DNA of 64,000 bases from Mangrovimonas cancribranchiae (GTDB lineage: Bacteria > Bacteroidota > Bacteroidia > Flavobacteriales > Flavobacteriaceae). The notes under the pieces are model-generated. The model did no database searches. It was not told the DNA's origin and saw only the letters and a program-made list of their open reading frames with translations. The position numbers were made by a program, and so were the translations under genes. This document shows positions 25,573-34,625 of the stretch, piece after piece (the first letter of the stretch is position 1; every line of letters begins with the position of its first letter). The DNA is taken from assembly GCF_037126245.1 (NCBI RefSeq), contig NZ_CP136925.1, positions 2,062,001 through 2,126,000 on the forward strand, given 5' to 3'.

Positions 25573-25708
25573 GCAGTACAACAATGTATAAATTCAATTG
25601 CGGCTGAATTTCCTGCGGAAATTCATTGCAATTTTCTATCTTTCAGTCTCAATCGGAAAATCGTACCGATTTTCCGCAACTGAAATTTATACGCTAACGT
25701 TAGCTACC
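25573..25708 (+). repeat. attC30 (class C-like)
   Basis: R'' gcagtacaac, R' gttagctacc; arms GTATAAATTCAATTGCGG and CCGCAACTGAAATTTATAC. Confidence 0.9.
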
Positions 25709-25727
25709 ATTTGAAAAAAATCCTGAA

Positions 25728-26330
25728 TTGAATAAGAAAACTAATTTTTTAAAAATGACCGCTTGGTTCTTACTTGTAGTAGGAATAATTCTTTTGATTC
25801 CAAGTTGGGGCGGAACAATAATTTTAATTGGAATAAGCATTATAATTTTTGTTTTGAACTTTATTTTTAAAAATTATTCAAACCGATTTAAAAACAATAT
25901 ATGCTTATCAATTTGGGTGATTTTGGGACTAACTATTTATCAATTGACAAAAAAAATTGTAATTCACACGTCTGGTGAACCACAAAATATTTATGTTGTC
26001 ACTGGAATTGAAAACAAACCAAAAATTCACTCTTGGTGGAAATGGAAAAATAACATTACAATTGATACGACTTATACAATTTACACTTCTTCAAAAGGCA
26101 ATGAAATTAAATTAGACAACGTAGAAATCTATGATGAAAATGGAAAAAGTATTGGAAATCGCGGAGCTGGAAGAGATATAAGTTATTGTGGAGAAAAAAA
26201 AGCTTTATTAAATTTTCAAACTATTTATTTATTCAGTCGAGAAAGAGATAGTATTGAATTAAAAAGAGGAAATGAATTAAGAAATGAATTAAGAAACGAA
26301 CAGAAAAAAAGATGTAAAAACGGTAGCTAA
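25728..26330 (+). CDS. Cassette 31: membrane protein
   Basis: About 200 residues from a TTG start (Met at 25755 is an alternative). Two to three membrane segments in the first 80 residues (WFLLVVGIILLIP; IILIGISIIIFVLNFIF; LSIWVILGLTIYQL) precede a soluble beta-rich part (IDTTYTIYTSSKGNEIKLDN) and a short repeat ELRNELRNE near the end. The stop TAA is in the R'' arm ggtagctaac. Unknown function. Confidence 0.72.
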   Translation: MNKKTNFLKMTAWFLLVVGIILLIPSWGGTIILIGISIIIFVLNFIFKNYSNRFKNNICLSIWVILGLTIYQLTKKIVIHTSGEPQNIYVVTGIENKPKIHSWWKWKNNITIDTTYTIYTSSKGNEIKLDNVEIYDENGKSIGNRGAGRDISYCGEKKALLNFQTIYLFSRERDSIELKRGNELRNELRNEQKKRCKNGS

Positions 26331-26461
26331 CAATGTATAACCGCAATTACGGCGGATTCGACTACGTCCGAATCCACTCGGAATTGCTAACGTCGGTGTT
26401 TAATCCAAAAATTAAGTAACTTTAAATCGGTAACTGCGGTTATACGAGACCGTTGTACCCA
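26322..26461 (+). repeat. attC31 (class A)
   Basis: R'' ggtagctaac, R' gttgtaccca. L' reads CTGCGGTTATAC, one base shorter than the standard. Confidence 0.9.
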
Positions 26462-26483
26462 ATTTAACCAGAACGCAAACTGA

Positions 26484-27107
26484 ATGTATAGTGTCGAAGA
26501 AATAAGAGAAAACTACAAAGGATTTTCCGATTCAAAAATTGAGAATATTGCGAAAAAAGAATCGAAAGGTTTAAGAAAAGAAGTTCTCGGAATTTTAAAA
26601 GAGGAAATTGAGAAAAGGAATCTTGACAAAAACTTAATTAATTGGGTAGAAACTGAAACCAAAACTTACGACGGAATTGAACGCGATTCTCTAATCAAGA
26701 AAATCCAAAATCTGAATTGCCCAAAATGCTCTGAAAAAAAAGACCGCCTTTATGGATTTGAAATTAATAAAGTTGTTTCTGTTATACTTTTTGCAAACGA
26801 CACACGGAATGAAAAAATATTGTGTTTAAGTTGCGGAAAAAAAGCAAAATTAAAAGCAATATTTATTACTTTTTTCGCTGGTTGGTGGTCAAGACGTGGA
26901 ATTCTTTTAACACCTTGGATTGTAATAAAGGATTCATTTAACTTTTTGTTCATTAACAAAATAAGTGACAAAATAATTAATCGACTAATTGACGAGAATA
27001 CTGGACATTTTCGGAGAAAAGGAACTGAAAACGGAACTTTAAATCGACTAATTAAAAGAAGAAACGAAAAGGAAATTTTAGAAAACGAAGGATATGATTT
27101 CACCTGA
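26484..27107 (+). CDS. Cassette 32: zinc-ribbon protein with hydrophobic segment
   Basis: 207 residues. N-terminal helical region (YSVEEIRENYKGFSDSKIEN; IEKRNLDKNLINW), then a four-Cys zinc ribbon: CPKC near residue 76 and CLSC near 114. A hydrophobic stretch (AIFITFFAGWWSRRGILLTP) follows, then a charged tail. Resembles membrane-associated zinc-ribbon proteins of unknown role. Termini pair perfectly. Confidence 0.78.
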   Translation: MYSVEEIRENYKGFSDSKIENIAKKESKGLRKEVLGILKEEIEKRNLDKNLINWVETETKTYDGIERDSLIKKIQNLNCPKCSEKKDRLYGFEINKVVSVILFANDTRNEKILCLSCGKKAKLKAIFITFFAGWWSRRGILLTPWIVIKDSFNFLFINKISDKIINRLIDENTGHFRRKGTENGTLNRLIKRRNEKEILENEGYDFT

Positions 27108-27115
27108 TAAAAAAC

Positions 27116-27254
27116 TGGGTACAACAATGTATAACCGCAATTACGGCGGATTCGACTACGTCCGAATCCACTCGGAATTGCTAACGTTTGTGCTAAACCG
27201 AAAATCATTAACTTTAAATCCGTAACTGACGGTTATACGAGACCGTTGCCCACA
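27116..27254 (+). repeat. attC32 (class A)
   Basis: R'' tgggtacaac, R' gttgcccaca. Confidence 0.92.
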
Positions 27255-27296
27255 ATTTGAAAAAAAACGCAGAAAAAAATCGAAACAAAATAATTT

Positions 27297-28352
27297 ATGG
27301 AATTATACAACCAACTAAAAGGACTTGCAGATAAAGTCGAACAACTAAAAGACAAAATCGACACGGAAGAATCAACAAAACACGCTTTTACACTTCCATT
27401 TATTAATATTTTAGGTTACGACACCTTCAACCCGACCGAAGTCGTTCCTGAATTTACAGCGGATTTAGGACTGAAAAAAGGCGAAAAAGTTGATTATGCA
27501 ATCTTTCAAAACGAAACACCAATTTTAATTGTTGAGTGCAAACATTGGAAACAAAATTTAGATGTTCATAATTCCCAACTTTTTAGATATTTTCACGTAA
27601 CAAAAACCCGTTTCGCACTTTTGACAAACGGAGTTCAATACCGATTTTATACCGACTTGGAAGAAACGAACAAAATGGATGAAAAACCATTTTTGGAATT
27701 TGACATTACCAAACTAAAAGAAAGTTCAGTTAAGGAAATTGAGAAATTTCATAAATCAAAATTTGACGTTTCAAAAATTGTCGATAATGCAAGTAATTTA
27801 AAATACACTCGTGAAGTAAAATCGTTAATTGACCAAGAACTTTCCGAACCTTCGCAAGAATTTGTAAAACTTTTTGCCAATAGAGCTTATGGTGGACGTT
27901 TGACTTCAAAGGTAATGGAAGAATTTACAGAAATCGTTTCAAAAGCATTCAATCAAACAATTAGTGAAAAAGTAAACGACAGACTAAACTCGGCTTTAAA
28001 CAAAGAACAGGAAAAACAACAAGCCGAAGAAGAAATTGTGGAAGAACCCAAAAGCAAAGTAGAAACTACCGAAGAAGAAATGGAAGCCTATCAAATAGTT
28101 GTTGCTATTCTTCGCAGAAAAATTGGAAAAGAAAGAATTGTTCACCGAGACACACAATCTTATTTTGGGATTTTATTGGACGACAATAATAGAAAACCAA
28201 TTTGCCGACTTCACTTAAACGGTGGAACAAAATATATAAGCCTTTTTGACCAAGACAAAAACGAAAGTCGGGAAAAAATAGAAACTGTGGACGACATCTA
28301 CAATTTCGAAAAACAACTTTTAGAAACAATTAATTATTACGATAACGAATAA
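27297..28352 (+). CDS. Cassette 33: HsdR N-terminal-type PD-(D/E)xK nuclease
   Basis: 351 residues. Residues 5-130 match the HsdR N-terminal nuclease type: coiled start, ESTKHAFTLPFINILGYD, then VDYAIFQNETPILIVECKHW with D67, E80 and K82 as the catalytic triad, then FALLTNGVQYRFY. A Glu-rich linker (about 235-258) joins a C-terminal domain (CRLHLNGGTKYISLFDQD). Stand-alone proteins of this type occur in phages and mobile elements; they lack the helicase of true type I enzymes. Predicted DNA-acting defence or anti-phage role. No methylase next to it. Confidence 0.85.
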   Translation: MELYNQLKGLADKVEQLKDKIDTEESTKHAFTLPFINILGYDTFNPTEVVPEFTADLGLKKGEKVDYAIFQNETPILIVECKHWKQNLDVHNSQLFRYFHVTKTRFALLTNGVQYRFYTDLEETNKMDEKPFLEFDITKLKESSVKEIEKFHKSKFDVSKIVDNASNLKYTREVKSLIDQELSEPSQEFVKLFANRAYGGRLTSKVMEEFTEIVSKAFNQTISEKVNDRLNSALNKEQEKQQAEEEIVEEPKSKVETTEEEMEAYQIVVAILRRKIGKERIVHRDTQSYFGILLDDNNRKPICRLHLNGGTKYISLFDQDKNESREKIETVDDIYNFEKQLLETINYYDNE

Positions 28353-28358
28353 AAAAAC

Positions 28359-28496
28359 TGTGGGCAACAATGGCTATAAACAATTGGGGCGAAAGTGATA
28401 AAACGAAACTATAAACATAGAAACAAAGGTCGGTGCTAAACAGAAAAGTTAGGGCGTAAAACCCCCAACTGTTCATAGCCGAGACCGTTACCACAC
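28359..28496 (+). repeat. attC33 (class G)
   Basis: R'' tgtgggcaac, R' gttaccacac; arms GGCTATAAACAATTGGGG and CCCCCAACTGTTCATAGCC. Confidence 0.9.
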
Positions 28497-28509
28497 ATTT
28501 GACAAAACA

Positions 28510-29094
28510 ATGATGAAAAATATTTTACTTATTTGCTTATTAGCATTTAGCTTTAACTCTTTTGGACAAAATAGCTACCGAATTGAAAACCAAATTTGGA
28601 ATTACATTAAACCATCTGAATATATTTCGAGAGTTGACAACTTTGAAAAAGACAGAAAAACAGGAGAAGAATATGTAAAAAAACAAAATGACGGAACTAC
28701 GCTTTCGACTGATGACAAGATTCTTTTCTCGATAGCTAAATCGGATTCCACACAAATAAATATTGTTTTAGCGAGTTACAAAGGAAATGGAAATATTGAA
28801 AGGTTTACTTTAAAAGGCTATGCTGAAAAACTCGGCGAATATTTCAAAGTAAATCCGAAAAATGATGACCCGAAAATAATTGTGAATGTAAGTGTTAGTG
28901 AAGTAGTTATTGACCAAACGAAATTTTATTTAATAAGTAAAACTACTAATTACACAGAACAGAATTACTCATATACATCTGACTATTATGTTAGTGAAAT
29001 TCAAGGAAAGGAATTCTCAATTGCAGCAGTTTATGACAATGAAACTGACAAACAGAAAATTGAAAAATCTATATTGGAATCAACATTTGAATAA
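28510..29094 (+). CDS. Cassette 34: secreted hypothetical protein
   Basis: 194 residues. Signal peptide MMKNILLICLLAFSFNSFGQ, cleaved near residue 20. The mature part is a single alpha/beta domain (ILFSIAKSDSTQINIVLASY; KFYLISKTTNY; YYVSEIQGKEFSIAAVYD), in plan like small bacterial lipid- or effector-binding folds. No match claimed. Termini pair perfectly. Confidence 0.8.
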   Translation: MMKNILLICLLAFSFNSFGQNSYRIENQIWNYIKPSEYISRVDNFEKDRKTGEEYVKKQNDGTTLSTDDKILFSIAKSDSTQINIVLASYKGNGNIERFTLKGYAEKLGEYFKVNPKNDDPKIIVNVSVSEVVIDQTKFYLISKTTNYTEQNYSYTSDYYVSEIQGKEFSIAAVYDNETDKQKIEKSILESTFE

Positions 29095-29098
29095 AAAC

Positions 29099-29237
29099 GT
29101 GTGGTAACAATGTATAACCGCAATTACGGCGGATTCGACTACGTCCGAATCCACTCGGAATTGCTAACGTCAGTTCTTAACCGAAAATTATTAACTTTAA
29201 TCCCGTAACTGACGGTTATACAAGACCGTTGTAGCAC
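29099..29237 (+). repeat. attC34 (class A)
   Basis: R'' gtgtggtaac, R' gttgtagcac. Confidence 0.92.
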
Positions 29238-29252
29238 ATTTAAGAAAACCCA

Positions 29253-29804
29253 ATGGCAATAAACCAATTTCTAACATTTGTACTTCCAAAAAAGCCGATT
29301 GAAGAAAAATATGGCGGAATACCAAAACAACTCGAAATTAAGCACGCTGAATGGGAAAAGTATTGGGAAAACTACGATATGGAATTGAACGATACGCCAG
29401 AACCTGAATTTAAAGATGCGATTTCAACAAAATGGTGGAAAGGAATTGAAATTGATATTGTGGAACTGAGAAAAGACATTGACAAAATAATCACTCGTGC
29501 GGAATGGAATGGCGGAACAAGTTGGAAAACAGAAAAAGCGGAATTTGACCACGATTTAAGCATAGATTTTAACGACAAAGAAAATTACATTGAGGATTTT
29601 CGATTTCGGACTGACTTAACCGACTCAACTCTGAATTTTATAAAATCAATATTGGATTTATGCGACAGAAACGAATGGATTTTAATGGACGACAAAGGGA
29701 ATTTGTGCGAACCGAAAATTCAAAATTTAGCGGAATTAGTTAAAGATTCAGACGCGGACAGATTTTTAAGAAATCCGACTGAATTCATTGAAAATATAAA
29801 ATAA
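29253..29804 (+). CDS. Cassette 35: hypothetical cytosolic protein
   Basis: 183 residues, acidic, no signal peptide. Trp-rich helices (HAEWEKYWENY; STKWWKGIEIDIVELRKDID) then RAEWNGGTSWKTEKAEFDHD and a strand/helix end (EWILMDDKGNLCEPKIQNLA). Composition and size recall contact-toxin immunity proteins, but no family is recognised. Termini pair perfectly. Confidence 0.8.
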   Translation: MAINQFLTFVLPKKPIEEKYGGIPKQLEIKHAEWEKYWENYDMELNDTPEPEFKDAISTKWWKGIEIDIVELRKDIDKIITRAEWNGGTSWKTEKAEFDHDLSIDFNDKENYIEDFRFRTDLTDSTLNFIKSILDLCDRNEWILMDDKGNLCEPKIQNLAELVKDSDADRFLRNPTEFIENIK

Positions 29805-29810
29805 AAAAAC

Positions 29811-29949
29811 GTGCTACAACAATGTATAACCGCAATTACGGCGGATTCGACTACGTCCGAATCCACTCGGAATTGCTAACGTCTGTGCCAAACCGAAAAT
29901 TAACGCTTATTAACCCGTAACTGACGGTTATACGAGACCGTTGCCATTA
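29811..29949 (+). repeat. attC35 (class A)
   Basis: R'' gtgctacaac, R' gttgccatta. Confidence 0.92.
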
Positions 29950-29965
29950 ATTTAAAACCACAGTC

Positions 29966-30409
29966 CTGAAATCAATATTTGCCATATCATTAAGTCTGAC
30001 TTACCTAATCTTTAATCTGAATAGTGAAATAAAAACGACTGAAATACAAAACACGCGCTTGACTGAAAAAAAAGATTGCGGAATTGAAAACGTAACTCTG
30101 AAAACTGAACGAATTGAAAAGAAGCGTAAGTTTTTATTTTGGACTTTAAGACATAAAAAAGTAATTGTGACTGACCGAATTATTGACCAAAATGGGAATC
30201 AGGTTTTTGAGAAAAAATCAGTTTTTATAAGCTCAATGGACGCTTCTGATACAAGAAAATTTAATCGGATAAAAATTGTTGGAAATGAAATCTGGATTTT
30301 TAATCACGGAAAAAATTATGATAAAGACGGACAAATAAAAAAATATAATTATTGCGGAGAATTTATCGGAACTAAAACTTGGGAAGATGGAGATTACTAT
30401 GAAATATAA
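29966..30409 (+). CDS. Cassette 36: secreted or anchored hypothetical protein, start codon apparently lost
   Basis: The open frame begins after a stop at 29948. It first encodes KSIFAISLSLTYLIFNLNS, a convincing signal or anchor segment, but the codon before it is CTG (29966-29968), where ATG would be expected. A later TTG at 30059 would give a 116-residue protein without the signal. The body includes RKFLFWTLRHKKVIVTDRI and NRIKIVGNEIWIFNHGKNYD. It is either translated from CTG or silenced by one point mutation. Family unknown. Confidence 0.6.
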   Translation: MKSIFAISLSLTYLIFNLNSEIKTTEIQNTRLTEKKDCGIENVTLKTERIEKKRKFLFWTLRHKKVIVTDRIIDQNGNQVFEKKSVFISSMDASDTRKFNRIKIVGNEIWIFNHGKNYDKDGQIKKYNYCGEFIGTKTWEDGDYYEI

Positions 30410-30414
30410 AAAAC

Positions 30415-30555
30415 TAATGGCAACAATGTATAACCGCAATTACGGCGGATTCGACTTCGTCCGAATCCACTCGGAATTGCTAAGGCTTGTGTTTAATCCG
30501 AAAATAATCGCTAATTTAACCCATAACTGACGGTTATACGAGACCGTTAGCTTTA
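30415..30555 (+). repeat. attC36 (class A)
   Basis: R'' taatggcaac, R' gttagcttta. Confidence 0.92.
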
Positions 30556-30923
30556 ATGCTGGAGCAAGTTTGCGGTTTGAAAAAAGCCTGGTTTATTTTT
30601 CGATTTTTTTTTAGAATTTTAAGGTAGATAAATCAGAAAAACTGTGTGCGGAATTTGAAAATTTTCGGAATTATCACTCAAACGTGGAATGAAAAACAAC
30701 AGCGGAATTGCTTACTCAAACTCTGAATTGAATTACGGTTGACTTTTTAGCTTGTTTGCGCAATCGGAAGTGGAATAATAACGCTGGAATTACTCACTCA
30801 AACCTGAATTAAAAAACGGTCGGAATTTGAGCAAGTTTACGAATGAACTAAAAACGGAAATTAAAGAAATTGGAATAAAATGCTGACCGAAAAACAAAAA
30901 GCGGAATGAATTATAAAAGCACT
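30547..30923 (+). other. Cassette 37: ORF-less cassette
   Basis: About 375 bp, no credible gene on either strand. Rich in GCGGAATT-, TTACTCAAAC- and GCAAGTTTACG-like blocks, which also occur in the tail of cassette 44 (35125-35290) and in the cassette 1/38/39 family. Ends gttagcttta and aaaagctaac (one mismatch) mark it as a true cassette. Confidence 0.65.
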
Positions 30924-31063
30924 AAAAGCTAACAACGTGTATAATTCATTACGGCGGAATTTCCTCGCGGAAATTCCAATCATTTTTGCTATCTTTCGTT
31001 CTTAATCGGAAAAATCCGCTGGATTTTCCCGTAACGAAATCATACACAAACACGTTAGCTAAA
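30924..31063 (+). repeat. attC37 (class C)
   Basis: R'' aaaagctaac, R' gttagctaaa; arms GTGTATAATTCATTACGG and CCCGTAACGAAATCATACAC. Confidence 0.9.
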
Positions 31064-31437
31064 ATACGAAACAAAAATCAGCGAGTTCAATTGAAGATTG
31101 TGTTTTTTTTTCGAGTTTTACCTCAAATCTGAAACTCAAAGTTTAATGGAAAACTCACTCAATTCGCAAAGCAGAAACGGATTAAATTGACTGAAAATCT
31201 TTGCGCGGAGAAATTAAAAATTAAATAAAAAAATTAGAACTCGATGGACTTAAACTTACTCGGTTCGATAAATTGGAATGGATAAATCTTTGCGGATAAA
31301 ATTTTCTTAGCACTACTCTATTTTTAAAATCTTTGCGGAGAAAAAGTAAAATTCGTTTTCAAAAAAATATTAAAGTTCGGCTGATTAAAACGCTCAGAAA
31401 CGATAAAGTGGAATCGACAATCCTTATGCAAAAGTAC
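31055..31437 (+). other. Cassette 38: ORF-less cassette, same family as cassettes 1 and 39
   Basis: No credible gene. Shares with cassettes 1 and 39 the blocks AGCACTACTCTATTTTTAAA, TTTGCGGAGAAAAA, TTCGTTTTCAAAA and GAAACGATAAAGTGG, in the same order. Perfect termini gttagctaaa/tttagctaac. Confidence 0.7.
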
Positions 31438-31574
31438 TTTAGCTAACAACGTTTATCTTCAATCGTGGTGTCGTGTCCTGCGGACACGAACGCTTACGCG
31501 TCAAAGTCATTTCTTTTTACTATCTTCATTTTCTAATTTCCACAACTGAAAGATAAACAAGACCGTTGGTAAAA
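31438..31574 (+). repeat. attC38 (class E)
   Basis: R'' tttagctaac, R' gttggtaaaa. Near-identical to attC1. Confidence 0.9.
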
Positions 31575-31949
31575 ATGCATAATTACAGCGTGGTAAACTT
31601 CAAGTTTCATTTCCAAAACAATCTCTTTCTCGGACGAAAACTTAAAGAAATTTGACGAATCTAAACGGATAAAAAATCACTCAGAAGAAAAGCTGTTTTG
31701 AAAAACTTTGCGCAGAGATAATTAAAAATCCTAAAGAAAATTTGAACTCAGCTAAAAAACTTACTCAAACTCGAGGAACCGAAACCGATAAATTGTTGCG
31801 GATAAAAATTTCTCAGCACTACTCTATTTTTCAAAACTTTGCGGAGAAAAAGTAAAACTAAAATACGTTTTCAAAAGAGAATTAAAACTCGGCTGACAAA
31901 GAACTTAAGAAACGATAAAGTGGAATCGATAATCTGGACGCAAAAGCAC
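31566..31949 (+). other. Cassette 39: ORF-less cassette, same family as cassettes 1 and 38
   Basis: No credible gene; a plus-strand frame ending at 32048 runs mostly through the attC. Closest to cassette 1 over AACTTTGCGCAGAGA, AATCCTAAAGAAAATTTGAA, CAAACTCG and AGCACTACTCTATTTTT. Adjacent to cassette 38, so two members of the family lie side by side here. Confidence 0.7.
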
Positions 31950-32087
31950 TTTAACCAACAACGTTTATCTTCAATCGTGGCTTTGTGTCCTGCGGACACA
32001 GACGATGGCGCGTCGAAGTCATTTCTTTTTACTATCTTCATTTCCTAAATTCCCACAACTAAAAGATAAACAAAACCGTTGCCAGTA
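31950..32087 (+). repeat. attC39 (class E)
   Basis: R'' tttaaccaac, R' gttgccagta; arms GTTTATCTTC and AAAAGATAAAC; hairpin TGTGTCC-tgc-GGACACA. Confidence 0.9.
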
Positions 32088-32100
32088 ATTTGAAAGAAAA

Positions 32101-32766
32101 ATGGAAATTACTAAAAAAGAAGTTGAAGAATTAATTGAACTAGAAGAAGAAAATACTTTTAGTAAGCATCTAAAAAATGTAATTAACCGAGACTTTCGGA
32201 AAAAAGGAAAAATCAGTACGAACGAAATAAAATATTGGAAACAAGGTTTTTGGAATAAGACTATTTATCCAGTTTTCACATTTGAATTTAATAATGAAAA
32301 TCATTTAATTAATATTTCAGACCAAATAAATCCTATTGGTAAAATCTTGAATATAATTATATTTCTTCCATATTCAATCTTGTTTTTGATTCCTATTATA
32401 AATGATTTTGAAATTTTAAAAAACTGGAGATTTATTTTAATTTTTGTAGTGATCTTAGCTCTATCAATTATCCTAATTAAAGGCGTGTACAAATTTGAAA
32501 AACAAAACCAGCTTGAATATATTATTGAGTTTTTAGATTTGGAAATTTTAGATAAAAAAAGGGGAAAAGAATGGACTTTAATAAAAATACTGACTCGAAT
32601 TTTTACTTATCCTATATGCATCGGACTTATAATTTTAGCTATTTCGTCTCTTTTTCCTGATGGAGAAATAAAATTGGGGTTGATAAGTATTACTATAGCA
32701 GGAGCCTATTTATTTACTGATTTAAATATATTGTTAAGAAAAAAAACTACTGGCAACAACGTATAA
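32101..32766 (+). CDS. Cassette 40: four-TM membrane protein
   Basis: 221 residues. Cytosolic basic N-terminus (about 70 residues), then membrane helices near 84-102, 110-128, 172-192 and 196-212 (ILNIIIFLPYSILFLIPII; WRFILIFVVILALSIILI; IFTYPICIGLIILAISSLF; LGLISITIAGAYLFTDL). C-terminus TTGNNV and the stop are from attC40. Unknown function. Confidence 0.78.
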   Translation: MEITKKEVEELIELEEENTFSKHLKNVINRDFRKKGKISTNEIKYWKQGFWNKTIYPVFTFEFNNENHLINISDQINPIGKILNIIIFLPYSILFLIPIINDFEILKNWRFILIFVVILALSIILIKGVYKFEKQNQLEYIIEFLDLEILDKKRGKEWTLIKILTRIFTYPICIGLIILAISSLFPDGEIKLGLISITIAGAYLFTDLNILLRKKTTGNNV

Positions 32767-32885
32767 CAACAATTGCGGTTTTGTGTCCTGCGGACACAAT
32801 CGCGCAAGCATAAAAGTCAGTAATTTTTGCTATCTTAATTTTAAACCAACCCGCAACTGATTGTTATACAAGACCGTTGTAAAAC
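32748..32885 (+). repeat. attC40 (class D)
   Basis: R'' tactggcaac, R' gttgtaaaac. Confidence 0.92.
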
Positions 32886-32887
32886 AT

Positions 32888-33514
32888 ATGAAAAAAGTCC
32901 TGCTAACATTTATAATCGGAATTTTAATTTGCTCTTGTTCAACTACTAAAATTGGAAACAAGACAAAATATTTCGATGAGAATAATATAGAAATCAGTAA
33001 ATCTAAATTTAACCGAATTCGTTCAACAAATAAATTATTAGATATTCCCGGAGATTCTACAAATCATAAAAAATTGACTTTAAGAGAAAAACGTGGAAAA
33101 ATAACAAATAGAGCTTTATTGGAATCACTACTTGAGAAAGAAACAAATCAAGAATTAGATTCTACAAAACCAATAGTTATAATTTATTATCCAGGAAAAG
33201 ACCCTTGTAATTCAAGTGGTTCAGCTACAAAAGAATCAAGGAGAAATTGGTTCGGACAATTAGAGGATGGAATAAATCAAGTTGCTCAAACTAAACCGCT
33301 TTACATTTATAAAGATAAAGATGGTTTGGAAAAATATGATGGTGTTTTGACTTGGCACAAAGACCCAGAAGGAACAATTGAAAGGCTGTTTTTTAAATAT
33401 CATTATCCTTGCAGTAGTTTTGTAGTAATATCAAAAGATGGGAATTACATTAGTTATTTAGGAGAATTCGGAAAACAATATGTTTGGGAAGCAACTCAAC
33501 TTATGAATAAATAA
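32888..33514 (+). CDS. Cassette 41: lipoprotein
   Basis: 208 residues from the Met at 32888. Lipobox ICSC near residue 16. The mature domain contains KPIVIIYYPGKDPCNSSG and CSSFVVISKDGNYISYLGEF, a thioredoxin-like alternation of strands with two Cys, but no CxxC motif. Predicted envelope protein of unknown role. Cassette ends gttgtaaaac/gttttacaac pair perfectly. Confidence 0.8.
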   Translation: MKKVLLTFIIGILICSCSTTKIGNKTKYFDENNIEISKSKFNRIRSTNKLLDIPGDSTNHKKLTLREKRGKITNRALLESLLEKETNQELDSTKPIVIIYYPGKDPCNSSGSATKESRRNWFGQLEDGINQVAQTKPLYIYKDKDGLEKYDGVLTWHKDPEGTIERLFFKYHYPCSSFVVISKDGNYISYLGEFGKQYVWEATQLMNK

Positions 33515-33518
33515 ATAC

Positions 33519-33655
33519 GTTTTACAACACCGTATATAATTTATTGCTAGTTCTAGCCTACTTACGAAAATCCTCGCGGATTTTCTATTAGGTTTTTATT
33601 TGCTAAATTACGTGCTAAATCACGCAACAAACCATATACAAACACGTTGGCAATA
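33519..33655 (+). repeat. attC41 (class C-like)
   Basis: R'' gttttacaac, R' gttggcaata; arms GTATATAATTTATTGC and GCAACAAACCATATAC. Confidence 0.9.
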
Positions 33656-33662
33656 ATTTGAA

Positions 33663-34103
33663 ATGACAAACAAAATCTGGAATTATATAAAGAAAAATAA
33701 AACTGTTTGTGTTCTGAATATCATTGTATTTCTGATTTTAGTCGTTCCCTACTCTTACTCTTTCGGAAATCAATACGAAACGGAAGAATTACATTGGACA
33801 CAAAATTTTGTGTTTAAAGAAATTGACCTGATTATCTTTTATCTACCAATTCTGATTTTGACAATAGGATTTCAACTCACTAAAAAAGCCATTTGGAGAA
33901 ACACACTTCTGATTTTGAATTTAGTTGTCTCAATTCTTTATTTTTTTGGAGCATTATATTCATTATCATTTCCGATTCAGGACTTTTCCCCTGGAATTGG
34001 AAATTTATTGATTCTTACTTTATTTCCTTTAATTATTATTATTTTTAAAATTGAGCAATATGAACGGAATAAAAACAAAAAAACTATTGCCAACAATGTA
34101 TAA
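33663..34103 (+). CDS. Cassette 42: four-TM membrane protein
   Basis: 146 residues. Membrane helices near 15-32, 58-76, 84-108 and 118-134 (VCVLNIIVFLILVVPYSYSF; LIIFYLPILILTIGF; LLILNLVVSILYFFGALYSL; LLILTLFPLIIIIF). The last residues (IANNV) and the stop come from attC42. Unknown function. Confidence 0.78.
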   Translation: MTNKIWNYIKKNKTVCVLNIIVFLILVVPYSYSFGNQYETEELHWTQNFVFKEIDLIIFYLPILILTIGFQLTKKAIWRNTLLILNLVVSILYFFGALYSLSFPIQDFSPGIGNLLILTLFPLIIIIFKIEQYERNKNKKTIANNV

Positions 34104-34224
34104 CCGCAATTACGGCGGATTCGACTACGTCCGAATCCACTCGGAATTGCTAACGTCTGTGCTAAACCGAAAAATTTGCGTACTTTAACCCGTAACTGAC
34201 GGTTATACGAGACCGTTACCTGCA
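34085..34224 (+). repeat. attC42 (class A)
   Basis: R'' tattgccaac, R' gttacctgca. Confidence 0.92.
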
Positions 34225-34232
34225 ATTAGAAG

Positions 34233-34604
34233 ATGAAGAAAATTTATACAACTATAATCATAATAGGAATCATTGCCGAAATAGTTCTTTTATTCTTTTT
34301 TGACAAGAAAATTGCTGCTTATGGTCCTGTAATATTTTGGGGCATTGCGCTGCTCGGAATTCTTAATTACGGAGTGAATATTTTTAAATTATCAGACTCT
34401 GTAAAAAGAACAAAACCTGAACTGTATAAAAAACATAGTTTCGGAATTATGATAACTAGAAATGCCTTGTCGGACAAAGAATTTTTAGAAGCATTGGATG
34501 ATTCCGAACAGAGAATAATTAAGAATAATAAAACAATATTCAAGTTTTTATTTCTATGCTTTGGGCTGTTTGCGATTTCCGCAATAGTAATTGTGTTAAA
34601 GTAA
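34233..34604 (+). CDS. Cassette 43: small membrane protein
   Basis: 123 residues with three membrane segments: near 4-22 (YTTIIIIGIIAEIVLLFFF), 30-50 (YGPVIFWGIALLGILNYGVN) and 103-121 (FLFLCFGLFAISAIVIVL). A basic middle part carries RTKPELYKKHSFGIM. Unknown function. Confidence 0.75.
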   Translation: MKKIYTTIIIIGIIAEIVLLFFFDKKIAAYGPVIFWGIALLGILNYGVNIFKLSDSVKRTKPELYKKHSFGIMITRNALSDKEFLEALDDSEQRIIKNNKTIFKFLFLCFGLFAISAIVIVLK

Positions 34605-34625
34605 AAACCTGAATAAAATAAAAAA

